Assembly: GCA_030680575.1 (NCBI GenBank)
Contig: JAUXVI010000046.1
Span: 1-64,000 of the forward strand
Length of the DNA: 64,000 nucleotides
Source of the DNA: Hylemonella sp.
GTDB lineage: Bacteria > Pseudomonadota > Gammaproteobacteria > Burkholderiales > Burkholderiaceae_C
Reading direction: 5' to 3'
In this document: positions 1 to 8,810 of the stretch, one piece after another
How the letters are laid out: each line of letters begins with the position of its first letter
Numbering within the stretch: the first letter of the stretch is position 1
Notes under the pieces: generated by a model
What the model was told of the DNA's origin: nothing
Seen by the model: the letters and a program-made list of their open reading frames with translations, nothing else
Databases searched by the model: none
Translations under genes and position numbers: made by a program

Positions 1-75
1 CTCGGCCACCGTGGTGCGGTCCGCTTCGCGCAGCACCGTGACCATCTGCTCTTCCGTGAATCGACTTTTTCTCAT
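1..75 (-). CDS. IS3-family transposase OrfA, N-terminal fragment
   Basis: The minus-strand frame starts at an ATG at 75-73 and reads MRKSRFTEEQMVTVLREADR, then runs off the window edge after 25 residues. This is the typical opening of the helix-turn-helix OrfA protein of IS3-family elements, which binds the IS ends and is usually fused to the DDE integrase OrfB by a -1 frameshift. A GAGG-type ribosome binding site lies just upstream of the ATG (minus strand GAGGAGCCT at 87-79). Only the beginning is visible, so I cannot say whether the transposase is intact. Confidence 0.75.
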   Translation of the reverse strand, partial: MRKSRFTEEQMVTVLREADRTTVAE

Positions 76-140
76 AGGCTCCTCGTGGGTTGGGAGCCAT
101 CTTCCTAGAAATCATTGGTCCGGAAAAACCGGGCAGGTCA
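1..140 (-). mobile_element. End of an IS3-family insertion sequence (partial)
   Basis: The first 75 bases encode, on the minus strand, the start of an IS3-type transposase OrfA. About 65 bases further out, at 124-140, the minus strand reads TGACCTGCCCGGTTTTT, which resembles the terminal inverted repeat of IS3-family (IS407-like) elements. The rest of the element lies outside the window to the left, so its integrity and target duplication cannot be judged. It sits just beyond the end of tolA. The right boundary is my inference from the repeat-like end. Confidence 0.6.
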
Positions 141-224
141 AGCGAGTTTCTGCGCCTCCCGCTTGACCCGAGCAACGCAGCGTGCCCGGAGCGTCAGCGG
201 AGGGCCGACGAATCCGGCTCGCCT

Positions 225-270
225 TTTCTTTGGTGACTTTCTTTTGGCGAAGCAAAAGAAAGTTACTGCG
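225..270. repeat. Palindromic intergenic spacer motif (11-bp stem)
   Basis: Positions 236-246 (ACTTTCTTTTG) are the exact reverse complement of 253-263, separated by six bases, giving an 11-bp perfect hairpin. I recall near-identical spacer sequences as common intergenic repeats in Comamonadaceae and other betaproteobacteria. They are often mis-annotated as small hypothetical proteins. The hairpin lies between the IS end and the 3' end of tolA and could act as a transcription terminator for the tol operon. The rest of 141-336 shows no convincing gene. Confidence 0.55.
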
Positions 271-336
271 CAGTCGGGCGCACATCCCGACACCCCGGCC
301 CAGCCAGGCACATCAACCCAGAAGAAATGAATCGGG

Positions 337-1209
337 TCAGTCCCGCGGCCGGAACGAAATCACCAGCGCCGGCGGAACCCGCCCGTCGGTGTCGCGCGGC
401 AGCACCTCGGTCTTGTCGATGGCTTTGATCACAGCCTCGTCCCAGGCCTTGACGCCGCTGGACTTGAGGATCTTGCGGCCGACGATGGTGCCATCGGGGG
501 CGGTGCGCACTTCCACTTCCGCCACCGGGTTGCCGACGATGTCGTCGGTGTAGACGATGTTGGGTTTGATGCGCCCGATGATGCGCCCGGCATAGCTGGC
601 CGAAGGGCCGGAGGATTTGAGGGCGGTGCCGGTGGAAGACGGGCCGCCGGTGGCGCCGGCCAGGCCAGCCATGCGCTTGAGGTTTTCCTCACGCATCTTC
701 TTCAGCTTTTCGGCGTCCTGTTGTTCCTTGAGCTTGTCCTTCTTGGCGTCCAGCTCTTTCTGTTTCTTGTCTTCGGCCAGCTTCTTCTCGCGCTCCAGCT
801 TGTCGCGTTCACGTTTTTCCTGCTCGCGCTTGAGCTGGGCGAGTCTTTCCTTTTCGCGTTCTCTTTCGCGTTGTTCCTGTTCCAGCTTTTCCTTGGCCTT
901 GCGTTCTTTTTCGCGCGCCAGGGCGATGTCGGCTTGCGACACCACCGGTTCGGCTTTGGGTGGAGGTGGCGGTGCGGGTTTGTTCTCGGGCTCCGGTGGC
1001 GCTTCGACCAGTTTGGGGGCCGCCTGCTGCGGCACGGCAGACCAGAGTTCGGCCTCGACCGCCGGTGTCTGCGCATCGCGTTTCCAGCTCACGCCCCAGG
1101 TCAGGGCCGCCAGCAGCAGCAGATGGGCCAGCACCGCGAGCGAGAAGGCGCGCATCAGCCCCGGCGGGGGCGGTGGCGCGAACTCGAAGCGGTCGGCGGG
1201 GGCGTGCAT
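337..1209 (-). CDS. tolA: Cell envelope integrity protein TolA
   Basis: TolA is the inner-membrane-anchored arm of the Tol-Pal system. It passes proton-motive force from TolQR to the outer membrane during division. The 290-residue product has a proline-rich cytoplasmic N-terminus and one membrane segment (about residues 20-40, LAVLAHLLLLAALTWGV). A proline-rich stretch follows, then a long charged K/E/R helix (about 90-185), and a C-terminal TonB/TolA-like globular domain (about 205-290, with YAGRIIGRIKPNIVY and a VEVRTAPDGTIV strand). It is the last tol gene visible; tolB and pal, usual next genes, are not seen before the IS element. The ATG at 1209 follows tolR after 14 bases, as expected for an operon. 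Confidence 0.92.
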   Translation of the reverse strand: MHAPADRFEFAPPPPPGLMRAFSLAVLAHLLLLAALTWGVSWKRDAQTPAVEAELWSAVPQQAAPKLVEAPPEPENKPAPPPPPKAEPVVSQADIALAREKERKAKEKLEQEQREREREKERLAQLKREQEKRERDKLEREKKLAEDKKQKELDAKKDKLKEQQDAEKLKKMREENLKRMAGLAGATGGPSSTGTALKSSGPSASYAGRIIGRIKPNIVYTDDIVGNPVAEVEVRTAPDGTIVGRKILKSSGVKAWDEAVIKAIDKTEVLPRDTDGRVPPALVISFRPRD

Positions 1210-1223
1210 GCGAAAGAAAACTT

Positions 1224-1658
1224 CTAGTTGGCGAGCTGGACCGACAGGCCGACGCGCTGGATGCCAGCGCGCTGCAGCGTGTCCATGACCTTGACCACGG
1301 TTTCGTACTTGACGTTCTTGTCGGCGCTGATGACCACGGCCGAGTTGGCAGCGGCTGCGCTGTCGCGCGCACCCTGGGCCTGCTTCACGGCGGCGGCCAG
1401 TTCCTTCAGGTTGAGGGAGCTGGTCTTGTCGTCCACCTTGAGCTCCAGCGTGTCGTTCTTGTTGACCACGATCTGGATGATCTGGTCCGGCTGCTTGGCG
1501 GCCTTGCCGACGCTGGGCAGGTCGATCACGCTGGGCGTGATCAGCGGTGCCGTGACCATGAAGATGATCAGCAGCACGAGCATCACGTCGATGAAGGGCA
1601 CCATGTTGATTTCATTGATGGTGCGGCGGCCGCGACCGCGGCTGGCGACGGAGGGCAT
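1224..1658 (-). CDS. tolR: TolR, ExbD/TolR-family proton-channel subunit
   Basis: TolR is the small stator partner of TolQ in the proton-driven Tol-Pal motor. The 144-residue protein has a short basic N-terminus and one membrane helix beginning INMVPFIDVMLVLLIIFMVT, with the conserved aspartate that carries protons in the ExbD/TolR family. A periplasmic domain follows, ending in the usual AVVISADKNVKYETVVKVMD element. Length and order match the family. It starts 9 bases after the tolQ stop and is followed by tolA. Confidence 0.95.
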   Translation of the reverse strand: MPSVASRGRGRRTINEINMVPFIDVMLVLLIIFMVTAPLITPSVIDLPSVGKAAKQPDQIIQIVVNKNDTLELKVDDKTSSLNLKELAAAVKQAQGARDSAAAANSAVVISADKNVKYETVVKVMDTLQRAGIQRVGLSVQLAN

Positions 1659-1667
1659 ACCTTCTCC

Positions 1668-2365
<698 letters not shown>

Positions 2366-2369
<4 letters not shown>

Positions 2370-2770
2370 TTCAGGACATCCAGTACAGATTGCGGAATTC
2401 TTGCAGGTTTCACGGTGGTCGCCTCCACCCAGCCGATGCGGATGGTGCCCGCACAAAGCAGTTCGGTGCCGGTGGTGGTTTTGCGAAAGGCCTGCTGCTC
2501 GATTGTCAGCGATGCACGGCCGTTTTCCAGCAGGCGGGCTGTAACCAACAGTTCGTCGTCGAGCCGGGCCGGGCGGTGGTACTTGAGTTGCGTTTCGCTC
2601 ACCACGAACATGCCGCCGCTGCTGTCACGCAGCGCCTGCTGATGGATGCCGAGCGAGCGCAGCCATTCGGTGCGGGCGCGTTCGAAGAACTTCAGGTAGT
2701 TGGCATAGAACACGATGCCGCCGGCATCGGTGTCTTCCCAGTAGACGCGGATGGGGAATTCAAAAGTCAT
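2366..2770 (-). CDS. ybgC: YbgC-type acyl-CoA thioesterase of the Tol-Pal operon
   Basis: This 134-residue hot-dog-fold protein carries the 4-hydroxybenzoyl-CoA thioesterase/YbgC signature RVYWEDTDAGGIVFYANYLK, including the catalytic aspartate. YbgC hydrolyses acyl-CoA or acyl-ACP thioesters and is thought to link phospholipid metabolism with the Tol-Pal machinery. It is the first gene of the ybgC-tolQRA operon, as in many proteobacteria, and its stop overlaps the tolQ start. The aminotransferase gene upstream ends 7 bases before it, so both may be on one transcript. Confidence 0.92.
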
Positions 2771-2777
2771 GCGTGCC

Positions 2778-3962
2778 TCACCCCAGCAAGGTCTGCAGCC
2801 GCGCCACCGCTTCCTGCAACTGCGGCAGCGAGTTGGCGGTGGAGAAACGGATGAAACGCCCGGTGTCGGTGTGGCCGAAGTCGCGCCCTGGCGTCACCGC
2901 CACGTGGGCCTGCTGCATCAGTGCGAACGAGAGGTCCCAGCTGTCCTTGACGCCGAGCTTGGCGCAGGCGTCCGTGCAGTCGGCCCAGGCGTAGAAGGCG
3001 CCGTCGGGCATGACCGGTACCGTCAGCCCCATGGCGTTGAGGGCCGGGATGAAGAAGTCGCGCCGTGCCTTGAATTTGGCGCGGCGGCGCTCGTACTCGG
3101 CCAGGCTCTCGGCCTCGAAGCAGGCCAGGGCGGCATGCTGCGCAAGGGTGCTCGGGCAGATGAACAGGTTCTGTGCCAGCCGTTCCACCACCGGCACCAG
3201 CGTCTCGGGCAGCACCAGCCAGCCCAGGCGCCAGCCGGTCATGTTGAAGTATTTGGAAAAGCTGTTGATGCTGATGATGTCGTCACTGATCGCCAGGGCG
3301 GTCTGGCCGTAGCGTTCGTCATAGCTCAGCGGCAGGTAGATCTCGTCGATCAGCGTGATGCCGCCGCGCGCGCTCACCACCTCATGGATGCGGCGCAGCT
3401 CGGCCGGGTCGATCGAGGTACCGGTAGGGTTGGACGGGGAGGCGAGCAGTACGCCGCGGGTCTTGTCGCCCCAGGCTGCTTGCACCTTGTCGGCGCTGAG
3501 CTGGAAGCGCTCGGCCGCCGTGGTGGGCAGCAGCACCGCCGTGCCTTCGGCGGCACTGACGAAATGCCGGTTGCAGGGGTAACTCGGGTCGGGCATCAGG
3601 ACCTCGTCGCCGGCCTCGATCAGGGCCAGGCAGGCCAGCTGCAGCGCGGCCGAGGCGCCGGCGGTGACCACGATGCGGCTGGCGGGCACGTTGACGCCAA
3701 AGCGCTGGCCATACCAGGCGCTGATGCGTTCGCGCAGCGCGGGCAGGCCGGTGGCATCGGTGTACTGGGTGCGGCCGTCGCGTACCGCCTTTTCGGCCGC
3801 CTGCTGCACCAGCGGCGGGGCCGTGAAGTCAGGCTCGCCGATGTTGAGGAAGATCATCGGCGCATCGCTGTGCGCCACCTCACGGGCCAGGGCGGAAGCA
3901 GCCTTGGCCACCTCCATCACGTAAAAGGGTTCGATGCGCTGGGCGCGGCTCGCAATTCTCAT
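2778..3962 (-). CDS. PLP-dependent class I/II aminotransferase
   Basis: A 394-residue fold-type I aminotransferase. The PLP-binding lysine is K237 in SINSFSKYFNMTGWRLGW. The family also shows in NIGEPDFTAPP near the N-terminus, SNPTGT, the DEIY motif, and the C-terminal arginine region RFIRFSTANS. I start at ATG 3962 (MRIASRAQRIEPFYVMEV), 11 bases after the nusB stop; the frame open further upstream overlaps nusB and is not coding. The protein resembles the aspartate/tyrosine/aromatic aminotransferase group, but the amino-acid substrate cannot be read from sequence. It probably shares a transcript with nusB upstream. Confidence 0.88.
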   Translation of the reverse strand: MRIASRAQRIEPFYVMEVAKAASALAREVAHSDAPMIFLNIGEPDFTAPPLVQQAAEKAVRDGRTQYTDATGLPALRERISAWYGQRFGVNVPASRIVVTAGASAALQLACLALIEAGDEVLMPDPSYPCNRHFVSAAEGTAVLLPTTAAERFQLSADKVQAAWGDKTRGVLLASPSNPTGTSIDPAELRRIHEVVSARGGITLIDEIYLPLSYDERYGQTALAISDDIISINSFSKYFNMTGWRLGWLVLPETLVPVVERLAQNLFICPSTLAQHAALACFEAESLAEYERRRAKFKARRDFFIPALNAMGLTVPVMPDGAFYAWADCTDACAKLGVKDSWDLSFALMQQAHVAVTPGRDFGHTDTGRFIRFSTANSLPQLQEAVARLQTLLG

Positions 3963-3973
3963 GCGTGGCGGGG

Positions 3974-4504
3974 TCACGCGCGAGGCTGGCTGGCACGGTC
4001 CGCCGCCACTTCGGCGGCGCGCAGCGTGGGCGCCAGGCCGTTGAGCACGCCATTGACGTACTTGTGGCCGTCGGTGCCACCAAATTCCTTGGCCAGCTCG
4101 ATGCACTCGTTGAGCACCACGCGCCACGGCACGTCCAGGCAATGCTGGAACTCGTAGGTGCCGATCCACATCACGGCGTGTTCGACCGGCGAGATCTCGG
4201 CGATCTTGCGGTCCAGCAGCGGCGTGATCAGGCGGTCCAGTTCCTCGGCAGCGGTCACGCAGCCATGCAGCAGCGCATCGTAATGCGCGGCATCGGCCTT
4301 GTTGAAGCCGGCCAGATCGCGCGTGAAGGTGTCGATGGCGCTGGCCTCGTTCTTGCCGACCAGGTGCTGGTACAGCGCCTGCAGGGCGAATTCGCGGGCG
4401 CGGCTGCGGCCCGACTTGGCGGCGGCCTTGCGCGCGCCGGTACTGGTCAGGCCGGTGCGCGACTGGCGCGGCGGGCGTTTGGAGGCAGGTTGGTTCTCGC
4501 TCAT
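3974..4504 (-). CDS. nusB: Transcription antitermination factor NusB
   Basis: NusB pairs with NusE (S10) to bind boxA RNA and promote antitermination of rRNA operons. The 176-residue product has a basic, disordered N-terminal extension of about 35 residues, then the all-helical NusB domain beginning [13 protein letters not shown] and ending [25 protein letters not shown], the family signature. The ATG overlaps the ribH stop as ATGA. The ribH-nusB arrangement is common in proteobacteria and couples riboflavin synthesis genes with nusB. Confidence 0.96.
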   Translation of the reverse strand: MSENQPASKRPPRQSRTGLTSTGARKAAAKSGRSRAREFALQALYQHLVGKNEASAIDTFTRDLAGFNKADAAHYDALLHGCVTAAEELDRLITPLLDRKIAEISPVEHAVMWIGTYEFQHCLDVPWRVVLNECIELAKEFGGTDGHKYVNGVLNGLAPTLRAAEVAADRASQPRA

Positions 4505-4977
4505 TGAATGTCGTCCAGCAGGTTGGCCATTTCGACGGCGACACGGGCGGCATCGCGCCCCTTGTCGGTCTGGCGGGCAATCGCCTGTTCCATGTTTTCG
4601 GTGGTGAGGATGGCGTTGGCCACCGGCAGCTGGTAGTCCAGCGCAACGCGGCTGACGCCGGCGCCGGATTCATTAGCCACCAGCTCGAAATGGTAGGTTT
4701 CGCCGCGGACGATGCAGCCCAGGGCGATCAGCGCGTCGTACTGGTTCTTCTCGGCCAGGGCCTGCAAGGCCACCGGCACTTCGAGCGCGCCGGGCACCAG
4801 CACGTGGTCGATGTGTTTGTCCTGCACCCCCAGGGCCGTGAGTTCGGCTTTGCAGGCTTGCGCCAGGGCGTTGGTGATGGACTCGTTGAAACGCGCCTGC
4901 ACGATGCCGATGTAGAGCTTGCGGCCATCGAGCCGCTGGTCGTTGGAAGCCAGGCTTCCCTTGTCTGCGCCGAACAT
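4501..4977 (-). CDS. ribH: 6,7-dimethyl-8-ribityllumazine synthase (RibH)
   Basis: Lumazine synthase condenses 5-amino-6-ribitylaminouracil with 3,4-dihydroxy-2-butanone-4-phosphate, the penultimate step of riboflavin synthesis, in a large icosahedral or decameric shell. I start at ATG 4977 ([20 protein letters not shown]) because AGGA lies just upstream, giving 158 residues; the frame is open 18 codons further. Family marks are the substrate-binding [25 protein letters not shown] with the catalytic histidine, and the C-terminal helix [11 protein letters not shown]. It lies 19 bases after ribBX and overlaps nusB by 4 bases. Confidence 0.95.
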   Translation of the reverse strand: MFGADKGSLASNDQRLDGRKLYIGIVQARFNESITNALAQACKAELTALGVQDKHIDHVLVPGALEVPVALQALAEKNQYDALIALGCIVRGETYHFELVANESGAGVSRVALDYQLPVANAILTTENMEQAIARQTDKGRDAARVAVEMANLLDDIQ

Positions 4978-4996
4978 ATGAATTTCCTTTGTGTTT

Positions 4997-6121
4997 TTAT
5001 TTGGTGACGTAGCCGACAACTTCGAGGCCATAACCCATCATGCTGGGCAGGCGACGCGGATTGCCCATCAGGTTCATCTTGTGCACACCACAGTCGCGCA
5101 GGATCTGCGCGCCCACGCCGTAGGTGCGCAGGTCCATGCGGCCGCGCTCTGGTCCGTGGCTGGCGCGTGCCGTGCCTTCGAACTGGGCCAGCAGTTGCTC
5201 GGCGCTTTCGCCGCAGTTGAGCAGCACCACCACGCCGCGGCCTTCGGTGTTGATGCGCGACAGGCAGGCATCCAGGCTCCAGGAGTGCATGGCACGGCCG
5301 ACTTCGAGCGCATCCAGCACCGACAGCGGCTCGTGCACGCGCGCCAGCACGGTGTCGGCCGGGCTCCACTGGCCCTTGACCAGTGCTAGGTGCAGACCCT
5401 GGCTCGGCTTGTCGCGGAAGGCGTGGGCGGTGAACTCGCCGAAGGCGGTGTTGAGGGTACGCGTGCCGACCTTCTCGATCAGCGATTCGTTGTGGCTGCG
5501 GTATTTGATGAGGTCGGCAATGGTGCCGATCTTCAGGCCATGCTCGGCGGCGAAGAGCTGCAAGTCAGGTAGGCGGGCCATGGTGCCGTCGTCTTTCATG
5601 ATCTCGCAGATCACGGCAGACGGCGAGCAGCCGGCCATGGCGGCGAGGTCGCAGCCGGCTTCAGTGTGGCCGGCGCGCATGAGCACGCCGCCGTCCACCG
5701 CCTGCAGCGGGAAGATGTGGCCGGGCTGCACCAGGTCCTGCGGCTTGGCATTCGACGCCACGGCCGCCTGCACGGTGCGCGCGCGGTCAGCGGCCGAGAT
5801 GCCGGTGGTCACGCCGGTGGCGGCTTCGATCGAGACGGTGAAGGCGGTGCTGTAGACGGTGCCGTTGCGCGCGGCCATGGGCGGCAGGCGCAGGTATTCG
5901 CAGCGTTCGCGCGTGAGCGTGAGGCAGATCAGGCCGCGACCGAAGCGCGCCATGAAGTTGATGGCTTCGGGGGTGACGTGGTCGGCGGGGAGGACCAGGT
6001 CGCCTTCGTTCTCGCGGTCTTCCTCATCGACCAGGATGACCATGCGGCCGGCCCGCATCTCGGCGACGATGTCTTCGACCGGGGAAATCGACACAGGTGC
6101 CACTGGGTTGGGGGTGCTCAT
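4997..6121 (-). CDS. ribB: 3,4-dihydroxy-2-butanone-4-phosphate synthase with degenerate GTP-cyclohydrolase-II domain (RibBX type)
   Basis: The N-terminal about 200 residues are an intact DHBP synthase ([14 protein letters not shown] metal/substrate loop, [13 protein letters not shown]), which makes the four-carbon precursor from ribulose-5-phosphate. The C-terminal about 160 residues align with GTP cyclohydrolase II, but the zinc-binding cysteines of the usual SECLTGD...RCDC motif are gone; the region reads [18 protein letters not shown]. The EGRNIGL-type catalytic arginine is also absent. This matches the RibBX variant known in Proteobacteria, so a separate active ribA is expected elsewhere. 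The start overlaps the ribE stop as ATGA. Automatic pipelines would probably call it bifunctional ribBA. Confidence 0.9.
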   Translation of the reverse strand: MSTPNPVAPVSISPVEDIVAEMRAGRMVILVDEEDRENEGDLVLPADHVTPEAINFMARFGRGLICLTLTRERCEYLRLPPMAARNGTVYSTAFTVSIEAATGVTTGISAADRARTVQAAVASNAKPQDLVQPGHIFPLQAVDGGVLMRAGHTEAGCDLAAMAGCSPSAVICEIMKDDGTMARLPDLQLFAAEHGLKIGTIADLIKYRSHNESLIEKVGTRTLNTAFGEFTAHAFRDKPSQGLHLALVKGQWSPADTVLARVHEPLSVLDALEVGRAMHSWSLDACLSRINTEGRGVVVLLNCGESAEQLLAQFEGTARASHGPERGRMDLRTYGVGAQILRDCGVHKMNLMGNPRRLPSMMGYGLEVVGYVTK

Positions 6122-6759
6122 GCGTTGGCTTTCTCGGAGGTGGGGGCGCTGCCGAGCATGCGCTCGACGTAACGCGCGATCAGATCAATTTCAAGGTTGA
6201 CGCTGGAGCCCGCTTGCAGCGAGCCCAGCGCGGTGTTCTGCACCGTGTGCGGGATCAGGTTGATGCTGAGTTCGCAGCCATCGGCCTGGTCCTGGATGCG
6301 GTTGACGGTCAGGCTGGCGCCATTGACGGTGACCGAGCCCTTGTAGGCCAGGTACTTGGCCAGCGCCAGGGGGGCGAGAATGCGCAGCTCCCAGCTTTCG
6401 CCCACCTGGGCAAAGTGGGTGACGCGGCCGATGCCGTCCACATGGCCCGAGACCAGATGGCCGCCCAGGCGGTCGTTGGCGCGCAGGGCTTTTTCCAGGT
6501 TGATGGGGCCGGTCCGGTCCAGGCTGCTGGTCTTGGCCAGCGATTCAGCCGAGATGTCGACTGTGAAGCGGTTGGCGGCGGGATCGAAGGTGGTGACGGT
6601 CATGCAGGCACCGTTCAAGGCGATGCTGTCGCCCAGGCCCACATCGGCCAGGTAGTCGGCAGGGCACTCGATGGTCAGGCGCTTGCCGTGCGTCAAAGAG
6701 CTGCCGAGGTCGTGGACGGCGGCGATGCGCCCCACTGCGGTGATGATTCCGGTGAACAT
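6118..6759 (-). CDS. ribE: Riboflavin synthase, alpha chain
   Basis: Riboflavin synthase dismutates two molecules of dimethyl-ribityllumazine to riboflavin. The 213-residue protein begins with the diagnostic [10 protein letters not shown] and contains two tandem lumazine-binding half-repeats: [14 protein letters not shown] in the first, and the parallel [14 protein letters not shown] in the second. The [13 protein letters not shown] motif joins them. It overlaps ribBX by ATGA and lies downstream of ribD, from which it is separated by a 272-bp inverted-repeat element. The symbol ribC is also used for this enzyme. Confidence 0.95.
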   Translation of the reverse strand: MFTGIITAVGRIAAVHDLGSSLTHGKRLTIECPADYLADVGLGDSIALNGACMTVTTFDPAANRFTVDISAESLAKTSSLDRTGPINLEKALRANDRLGGHLVSGHVDGIGRVTHFAQVGESWELRILAPLALAKYLAYKGSVTVNGASLTVNRIQDQADGCELSINLIPHTVQNTALGSLQAGSSVNLEIDLIARYVERMLGSAPTSEKANA

Positions 6760-6780
6760 CCCCGTATTTTCGCAGGGAAT

Positions 6781-6804
6781 GAGGCCGCCGGCCGGGGCGG
6801 CCTC
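6781..6804. other. Perfect 9-bp GC-rich hairpin upstream of ribE
   Basis: Positions 6781-6789 (GAGGCCGCC) are the reverse complement of 6796-6804, with a six-base loop. On the minus strand this lies in the leader between the large repeat and the ribE start at 6759. There is no T-run, so it is not a clear terminator. It may be a spacer hairpin or affect ribE translation. It does not resemble the FMN riboswitch. Confidence 0.4.
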
Positions 6805-6817
6805 TGAAAACCGGGAA

Positions 6818-7089
6818 TTAGGGCCTGTTCACACTGTTTTTACAAGATGCGTTGCGGATCAAAAAGGCCATGCGCAAGGCGCGAAACGCAGCCGGAGCCT
6901 CCCTCCGGCAAGGCTTCGCAACGCCGCGCATGGCCTTTTTGGCCGCAACCCGAAGGGAACGGGGTAAAAACCGCGCCACTCGTCGTTGCACTCCTAGCCC
7001 AGACGGCCAGTCTGGGCGTCGTCGCGCGCCTAGATTGGCGCGGTTTTTACGCCGTTCGCACTTGCAAAAACAGTGTGAACAGGCCCTAA
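6818..7089. repeat. 272-bp nested inverted-repeat element (MITE-like) between ribE and ribD
   Basis: The ends, 6818-6846 and 7061-7089, form a 29-bp terminal inverted repeat with one mismatch. Inside are two further perfect 15-bp inverted repeats (6861-6875 with 6926-6940; 6964-6978 with 7036-7050), the first extended by TTGCGG/CCGCAA. An 8-bp GCCCAGAC/GTCTGGGC stem sits inside the second. The element codes for nothing convincing. Its tips (GGGCCTGTTCACAC) loosely resemble IS5-family ends, so a non-autonomous transposon is possible, but the flanking TTA and TAA are not direct repeats. Its right tip overlaps the ribD stop codon. Confidence 0.8.
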
Positions 7090-8216
7090 AAGCGGTCTCG
7101 CCCCGAAATCCGGGCCAAGATGCGCAAATCCGGGCCGATCATGGCCGTTTCGCGGAATTCCAGCTCAATCGCTTGCGACAGCTCGGCCAGGGGGCCGATG
7201 TTGACCATGCCACGCCCGGCACCCAGCAGTTTGGGCGCCAAGTAGAGCAGGAACTCATCCACCAGTCCTTCGCGCACCAGGGAGCCGTTGAGCTTGTGGC
7301 CGGCTTCCACGTGGACCTCGTTGATCTCGCGTGTGGCCAGGTCACGCAGCATGGCAGCCAGGTCCACCTTGCCTTCGGTGCCCGGCTGGCGGCCGGGGCA
7401 ATAAACGACGGTGGCGCCGCGTGCTTCTAGCGCCGCTTTTTTGGCGTCGTTTGGCACCGCAGCATAGAAGGTGATTGCGCGGCCTGCTATGAAAAGATGA
7501 GCGTCCAGCGGCGTTTCCAGCCGGCTGTCCACCACCACCAGCTGGGGCTGGCGCGGTGTGTCCACCTCCCGCACGTCCAGCCGCGGGTTGTCTTCCAGCA
7601 CCGTGCCGATGCCGGTCAGCACGGCACAGGCGCGGGCCCGCCAGGCGTGGCCGTCGGCGCGGGCCGGCGCAGAGGTGATCCACTGGCTGGTGCCGTTTTC
7701 CAGCGCCGTCTGGCCGTCCAGCGAGGCGGCCATCTTCATGCGGACCCAGGGTGTGCCGCGCACCATGCGGCTGAAGAAGCCAATGTTGAGTTCGCGCGAT
7801 TCGGTCGCGCCTGGGCCCACTTCGACCTCAATGCCGGCGGCGCGCAGCCGCTCGAAACCCTTGCCGCCAACCTTGGGGTTGGGGTCGGTCAGAGAGGCCA
7901 CCACTTTTTTGATGCCGGCGGCGATCAGGGCGTCGCAGCACGGGCCGGTGCGGCCCTGGTGGGAGCAGGGCTCCAGCGTGACATAGGCGGTGGCACCCGC
8001 CACGTTGTTGCCGCGGGTTTCTGCATCGCGCAAGGCCATGATCTCGGCATGCGGGCCGCCGGTGCGCTGGGTGGAGCCGGTGCCCAGCAACTGGCCTTCG
8101 GCAGAAACAATGACGCAGCCAACACGCGGGTTGGGGGGCGCGAGCATGAGCGCTATACGGGCTGCATCGAGCGCGTCGCGCATGGGGTGGGGCAGGGTGT
8201 GTATCACGTCAGGCAA
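7086..8216 (-). CDS. ribD: Bifunctional diaminohydroxyphosphoribosylaminopyrimidine deaminase / 5-amino-6-(5-phosphoribosylamino)uracil reductase
   Basis: RibD carries out the second and third steps of riboflavin synthesis. The N-terminal deaminase domain (about 1-145) shows the zinc site HAEIMAL and EPCSHQGRTGPC. The C-terminal NADPH-dependent reductase (about 150-376) begins VRMKMAASLDGQTA and includes WITSAPARADGH and the EAGHKLNGSL substrate loop. Length (376) is normal. The last codons GRDRF are followed by a TAG that lies inside the terminal repeat of the adjacent 272-bp element. The reading frame also carries one copy of the 17-nt interspersed core (7486-7502). Confidence 0.95.
   Translation of the reverse strand: MPDVIHTLPHPMRDALDAARIALMLAPPNPRVGCVIVSAEGQLLGTGSTQRTGGPHAEIMALRDAETRGNNVAGATAYVTLEPCSHQGRTGPCCDALIAAGIKKVVASLTDPNPKVGGKGFERLRAAGIEVEVGPGATESRELNIGFFSRMVRGTPWVRMKMAASLDGQTALENGTSQWITSAPARADGHAWRARACAVLTGIGTVLEDNPRLDVREVDTPRQPQLVVVDSRLETPLDAHLFIAGRAITFYAAVPNDAKKAALEARGATVVYCPGRQPGTEGKVDLAAMLRDLATREINEVHVEAGHKLNGSLVREGLVDEFLLYLAPKLLGAGRGMVNIGPLAELSQAIELEFRETAMIGPDLRILARISGRDRF
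7486..7502 (+). repeat. Interspersed 17-nt core repeat, copy 1 (in ribD)
   Basis: GCTATGAAAAGATGAGC fits the shared pattern GCTAY-N7-RKAGC only loosely in its right arm. It lies inside ribD, where the minus strand encodes part of a loop following LETPLDAHLF. It is one of seven copies in the window. Confidence 0.5.
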
Positions 8217-8237
8217 CGCGAAGCAAAGATGGGGAGC

Positions 8238-8804
8238 TTAGCAGCCCGTGGTTCCAACTTTGCAGGAGCGGATGCGCCCAGCGGGGTCGATGATGATCTT
8301 GCTGGATCGAGTCGCGTTTTGCATGACCAGGGTGCCACCACCGAATCCTCCATTGTTCAAGCGAGGGTAGCCGCTGCCGTTGAACAGCAGATAACCGTCA
8401 GCGAGGGAGCTGGCGGTTGGGGTGGTGACAGTAACGTCAGAACTCAATGCCTCATGGCGAACCACCACGTCATCTGTACCGACATCAAAAGACTGGTTCC
8501 AGTTGGTATCGGTGTACACCATCCAGCCCGAACTCCAGCCGGTGCCGGCGGTGTTTGGGACGACGTAGGTGTTGAGCCCGCGTTTCATTGCATTGGCTTT
8601 GGCTGCATTGGCTGCAGCGAGAAAATTGCTGACGGCATCCGACAGATTAGCATTGCGCTGGAATTCGACAAAGCTGGGAACGGCTACCACCATCAGGACA
8701 ACCGCAATGGTGATGGTGACGATCAGCTCGATCAGGGTAAATCCAAGCTGCCGTGCAACGCCAGTCTTGCGCTGAGTCTGACGTGTCCAGTGAAGATGGC
8801 GCAT
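8238..8804 (-). CDS. fimT: FimT/GspH-family type IV pseudopilin
   Basis: The 188-residue protein has a basic leader ending in G, then the prepilin cleavage and helix motif GFTLIELIVTITIAVVLMVV, with the conserved Glu at +5. It is a minor pseudopilin of the GspH/FimT type, expected to be cleaved and methylated by PilD and to help prime pilus assembly. The C-terminal part has a beta-rich domain with two cysteines near the end (SCKVGTTGC), probably a disulfide. It is the last gene of the minor-pilin operon, 6 bases after pilE; in Pseudomonas fimT comes first. Composition is less GC-rich than neighbouring core genes. Confidence 0.82.
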   Translation of the reverse strand: MRHLHWTRQTQRKTGVARQLGFTLIELIVTITIAVVLMVVAVPSFVEFQRNANLSDAVSNFLAAANAAKANAMKRGLNTYVVPNTAGTGWSSGWMVYTDTNWNQSFDVGTDDVVVRHEALSSDVTVTTPTASSLADGYLLFNGSGYPRLNNGGFGGGTLVMQNATRSSKIIIDPAGRIRSCKVGTTGC

Positions 8805-8810
8805 GACAGT

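Noticed and set aside
115-553. Small plus-strand frames near the left edge
   Set aside because: These include the recurrent palindromic spacer (SLVTFFWRSKRK type) that is often mis-annotated as a hypothetical protein, and an overlap with tolA.
6760-8300. FMN riboswitch upstream of ribE or ribD
   Set aside because: I looked for the conserved RFN blocks (AGGGUC, GAUUC, GGGCAGGGUG type) on the minus strand and did not find them.
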